The position numbers and the translations under genes were made by a program. From JAAUUJ01 sp964392245 (GTDB taxonomy: Bacteria > Cyanobacteriota > Cyanobacteriia > Thermostichales > Thermostichaceae), in assembly GCA_964392245.1 (NCBI GenBank), contig CAYMOX010000004.1, positions 1-64,000 on the forward strand: 64,000 nucleotides of DNA, given 5' to 3'. Shown piece after piece: positions 61,256-64,000 of this stretch (within the stretch, counting starts at the first letter, position 1; each line of letters begins with the position of its first letter). The notes under the pieces were generated by a model. That model had not been told where the DNA came from. It was given only the letters and a program-made list of their open reading frames with translations, and did no database searches.

Positions 61256-62638
61256 GTGTATATCCAGGTATTGGGTTTAGGAACAGCGGGGGTGGCCGCC
61301 GCGCGGCTGGTCAAGGCCCAGGGGCATGAGGTCATCGCCCTTGATGAACTGGATTCCCCTGTCCTGCATCAGCGCCAGGTGGATCTGGAGGCCCAGGGGA
61401 TCGAAGTGTGTCTCAACACTCCCCTCCTCCTGCGGGCAGGGGTGGAGCAGGTGGTGGTCAGTCCAGGAATTCGCTGGGATCATCCGGTGTTGGAAAAGGC
61501 TCGTCTGCAGGGCATTCCTGTGCTTGGAGAGGCAGAGCTGGCCTGGCAGGCTCTCAATCATGTGCCCTGGGTGGGGATTACGGGTACCAATGGCAAAACC
61601 ACGACGACCGCTCTGATCGCTGCCATCTTTGCAGCGGCGGGCAAGCGAGCTCCGGCCTGTGGCAATATTGGCCTGCCCCTCTGTCAGGTGGCTCTGGAAA
61701 GCCTGCAATCCGGCAGCCCCCCAGAATGGATTATTGCGGAGCTCAGCAGCTATCAACTGGAGGCATCCCCCACCCTGGCAAGCCCCACTGTCTCTCCGGA
61801 GATCTTGCGAATTGGTGTCTGGACCACCCTGACCCCTGATCACCTGGAACGCCATGGCACCCTGGAGTCCTACGCAGCAATTAAAGCGCGGTTGTTAGAT
61901 CGCGTTTCTCACCGGGTCATCAATGGGGATGATGTCTTTCTGAGGCAATACCTGCAGCGTTGGCCCCAGTGTCTCTGGACCTCCTGTGTTTATCCTGATG
62001 CGCCCGTTCATATCCAAGGGGACTGGGTTTGGATCAAGGGAGATCCGGTGGCTGCCCTCGGTGATTTCCAGCAACGGCTACCGGGCCAGCACAACCTGCA
62101 GAACCTGCTCATGGCTGTGGCTGTTGCCCATTGGGCGGGTTTGGAGCGGGAGGCAATCGTTCAGGCCATAGCGGAGTTTCCTGGAGTGGCCCACCGCCTG
62201 GAGACCGTAAAAACCCTGAACGGGGTGCGGTTTATCAATGACAGCAAAGCCACCAATTATGATGCTTCTCTGGTGGGCTTACAGTCTCTGCCTGCCCCCA
62301 TCATCCTGATCGCCGGAGGAGATCCAAAGCAGGGGGATGATCAGGCCTGGCTTCAGGTGATTCAGGAAAAGGTAGTGTCAGTGGTGTTGATCGGGCGGGC
62401 GGCGTCTCTGTTTACGGAGCGGTTGCAGGCGATTGGCTTTACAGAGCTGCATCAGGCTCATACCCTAGATGTAGCGGTAGCCCTGGCATGGCATCAGGCC
62501 CAGGTGCTTCTGGCTCGGGGAACAGTTGCTGAAGTGACTGTGCTTCTCTCTCCAGCCTGTGCCAGTTTTGATCAGTACACAAACTTTGAAGAGCGTGGCG
62601 AACACTTCCGGCAATGCTGTCAACATCTGGTCTGCTGA
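61256..62638 (+). CDS. murD: UDP-N-acetylmuramoylalanine-D-glutamate ligase MurD
   Basis: 460 residues starting with GTG (VYIQVLGLGTAGVAAARLVK, Met-initiated). ATP loop GITGTNGKTTTTALIAAIF (~103-121), GNIGLPLC, IIAELSSYQLE and FINDSKATNYDASLVGLQSL are the Mur ligase blocks. Adds D-glutamate to UDP-MurNAc-L-Ala in the cytoplasm. Its 3' end overlaps the open frame of ftsW, so the two are probably coupled, as in dcw-type clusters. Confidence 0.94.
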   Translation: MYIQVLGLGTAGVAAARLVKAQGHEVIALDELDSPVLHQRQVDLEAQGIEVCLNTPLLLRAGVEQVVVSPGIRWDHPVLEKARLQGIPVLGEAELAWQALNHVPWVGITGTNGKTTTTALIAAIFAAAGKRAPACGNIGLPLCQVALESLQSGSPPEWIIAELSSYQLEASPTLASPTVSPEILRIGVWTTLTPDHLERHGTLESYAAIKARLLDRVSHRVINGDDVFLRQYLQRWPQCLWTSCVYPDAPVHIQGDWVWIKGDPVAALGDFQQRLPGQHNLQNLLMAVAVAHWAGLEREAIVQAIAEFPGVAHRLETVKTLNGVRFINDSKATNYDASLVGLQSLPAPIILIAGGDPKQGDDQAWLQVIQEKVVSVVLIGRAASLFTERLQAIGFTELHQAHTLDVAVALAWHQAQVLLARGTVAEVTVLLSPACASFDQYTNFEERGEHFRQCCQHLVC

Positions 62639-63770
62639 GGCGCGGATCCTGCGCTGGCTGACGGTTATCTGGCTGTTGCTGGGGTTGGCGATGCTGTTTT
62701 CAGCGTCTTTCCCCATCGCCCAAAAAGTGACGGGTGACGGTCTTTACTTTGTCAAACGACAGCTAGTCTGGATCGGACTGGGTAGCGGCTGTTTTCTCAC
62801 CATTGTGCGGGTACCGCTGCGTCGCTGGTTCGCTTTCTCGGGTGTGCTCTGTCTGATTGGGATCGGTCTGGTCATGGCCACGCATGTGCCAGGGCTGGGG
62901 GTAGAACGGCTGGATGCCAGTCGTTGGCTTGATCTAAAAATCTTGCCCGTTGTGCAGCCCTCGGAATTTCTCAAACCCTTGCTGATTTTGCAGGGAGCCC
63001 TGGTGTTTGGTTACTGGTATCAGCACAGCATTGGTTACCGCATCGGATGGATTGCGCTGTTTACCCTTAGCTTGCTGGCCATTTTGACTCAGCCCAACCT
63101 GGGCACCACTGCCATTTGTGGACTGACCCTGTGGATGATGGCCTGGACTGCGGGTTTACCGATGGCCACCCTTCTGGGGACGGCAGGATTGGGAGTGGGA
63201 GCAGGGATCATCAGTATTTTGTTGAAAGACTACCAGCGGCGTCGGATCCTGGCCTTTCTGGATCCCTGGGCGAGTGCACAGGGCGATGGATATCAGCTGG
63301 TGCAAAGTCTGCTGGCCATTGGTTCGGGTGGGGTGTGGGGTCAGGGATTTGGCCTGTCCCAGCAAAAGTTGTTTTACCTGCCCATCCAGTACACCGACTT
63401 TATCTTTTCGGTGTTTGCCGAGGAGTTTGGTCTGGCGGGTTCGCTGTTCTTCCTGACCCTGCTGGCGGTCTATTTGCTAGTGGGGTTGAGGGTGATGCTC
63501 AAGTGTCGGGATCTGGCCTTGCGTCTGGTGGCCTGTGGTTGCCTTTGCTTTCTGGTGGGGCAATCCCTGCTCAATCTGGGGGTGGTGAGTGGTGCCCTGC
63601 CCACAACCGGGGTTCCTCTCCCGCTCTTTAGTCATGGGGGGAGCTCCATCCTGGCGGCAATGGTGGCGGCGGCCCTGTTAGTGCGAGTGGCCCGAGAAGC
63701 CGGTGCTGCCGACATCGTTCCTATTCGTGGGACCCCAGAGACCTATGGCGTACTGGCTTCTGAAGTCTGA
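62598..63770 (+). CDS. ftsW: Lipid II polymerase FtsW (SEDS family)
   Basis: A polytopic membrane protein with about ten helices. SEDS signatures are visible: ARILRWLTVIWLLLGLAMLF, VQPSEFLKPLLIL, QPNLGTTAIC, FLDPWASAQGDGYQLVQSLL and PTTGVPLPLFSHGGSSIL. It polymerises septal peptidoglycan strands. The frame is open from a GTG at 62559 inside murD; the GTG at 62598 is preferred because homologues begin close to the first helix. Start remains uncertain. Confidence 0.9.
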   Translation, partial: ANTSGNAVNIWSAEARILRWLTVIWLLLGLAMLFSASFPIAQKVTGDGLYFVKRQLVWIGLGSGCFLTIVRVPLRRWFAFSGVLCLIGIGLVMATHVPGLGVERLDASRWLDLKILPVVQPSEFLKPLLILQGALVFGYWYQHSIGYRIGWIALFTLSLLAILTQPNLGTTAICGLTLWMMAWTAGLPMATLLGTAGLGVGAGIISILLKDYQRRRILAFLDPWASAQGDGYQLVQSLLAIGSGGVWGQGFGLSQQKLFYLPIQYTDFIFSVFAEEFGLAGSLFFLTLLAVYLLVGLRVMLKCRDLALRLVACGCLCFLVGQSLLNLGVVSGALPTTGVPLPLFSHGGSSILAAMVAAALLVRVAREAGAADIVPIRGTPETYGVLASEV

Positions 63771-64000
63771 ACCCACCGTCTACAGCCTGGCGGATCTGCA
63801 GCGGGATGGCGAGACCCTTTGGGATGGGGTGCGCAACTATCAGGCACGCAATTATCTGCAGGCCATGCAGATCGATGATCAAGCGTTTTTTTATCATTCC
63901 AACACCCAACCTCCCGGTGCTGTGGGGCTGATGCAGGTGGTAGCCACCCAGGTGGTGGATCCGACTCAATTCCGGGTGGACAGTCCCTACTTCGATGCCA
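63745..64000 (+). CDS. EVE-domain protein (partial, cut by window end)
   Basis: From the ATG at 63745, inside the end of ftsW, the frame reads MAYWLLKSEPTVYSLADLQR, then WDGVRNYQARNYLQ and FYHSNTQPPGAVGLMQV. This is the EVE (PUA/YTH-like) domain, which binds modified bases in nucleic acids. At least 85 residues are present and the rest lies beyond the window. It overlaps ftsW by 26 bases. Confidence 0.88.
   Translation, partial: MAYWLLKSEPTVYSLADLQRDGETLWDGVRNYQARNYLQAMQIDDQAFFYHSNTQPPGAVGLMQVVATQVVDPTQFRVDSPYFDA

Noticed and set aside
1..64000. CRISPR array
   Set aside because: No regularly spaced identical repeats of 25-40 bases with unique spacers were seen; the only arrays are the 9-bp repeats at 7.5 kb and the 21-bp coding repeats at 21.3 kb.

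Overview
The window comes from the chromosome of a phycobilisome-bearing cyanobacterium. Allophycocyanin genes apcA-apcB-apcC, psbX, the ferredoxin-thioredoxin reductase catalytic subunit, a DUF1830 protein, ferredoxin-dependent nitrite reductase, NarM and NtcA-type promoters are all cyanobacterial signatures. The species cannot be named from sequence alone. The classic cyanobacterial palindrome GCGATCGC was not noticed, while GGATCC is conspicuously frequent (about 16 by eye in the first 10 kb, against about 2.4 expected by chance).

Layout. (1) 1-8.1 kb is accessory DNA: an Rpn-type nuclease gene and a partial recent duplicate of it, an antitoxin with a truncated PIN toxin, an intact VapBC-like pair, a Fic N-terminal stub, a truncated M15-like gene ending in a copy of a tRNA-Ser 3' end, a membrane protein joining a NERD nuclease domain to a PhnD-type binding domain, and plasmid-like relics with short repeats. 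(2) 8.1-20.6 kb is a complete nitrate assimilation locus: mobA and a TrpD-like gene run leftwards; ntcB and nirA-nrtA-nrtB-nrtC-nrtD-narB-narM run rightwards. Clear NtcA promoters precede ntcB and nirA. (3) 20.6-26.5 kb holds a Uma2 nuclease with heptad repeats, a frameshifted lipoprotein gene, an operon of two substrate-binding proteins (one with a VWA domain) around a coiled-coil membrane protein, and tRNA-Ser(GCT). (4) 26.5-29.4 kb has psbX, ftrC and ureG-ureD. (5) 29.4-38.2 kb is mixed: a decayed TPM-domain gene, a Ser/Thr kinase with WD40 repeats, DUF3326, a degenerate superfamily-1 helicase homologue, a Uma2 fragment and a dead transposase. (6) 38.2-48.6 kb has a TGT-family gene, a hybrid kinase/STAS/ATPase signalling group, a DnaQ-like exonuclease, an esterase, smc and hslO. 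(7) 48.9-52.3 kb has the allophycocyanin operon, a LuxR-type response regulator, an FHA protein and a structured RNA candidate. (8) 52.3-64 kb has a GT39 glycosyltransferase, larE, an LptD-like outer membrane protein, a ferredoxin, rbgA, murD, ftsW and an EVE-domain gene cut by the window end.

How the genes work together. The nitrate cluster is self-contained: NrtABCD import nitrate, NarB (with NarM and the MobA-made cofactor) reduces it to nitrite, NirA makes ammonium, and NtcA plus NtcB provide control. UreG and UreD (nickel insertion into urease) add a second nitrogen function. The least familiar items are the NERD-membrane-PhnD protein, the VWA/binding-protein operon, the pseudo-helicase overlapping DUF3326, and the RNA near 52.15 kb. 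Assignments rest on motif recognition without database searches.
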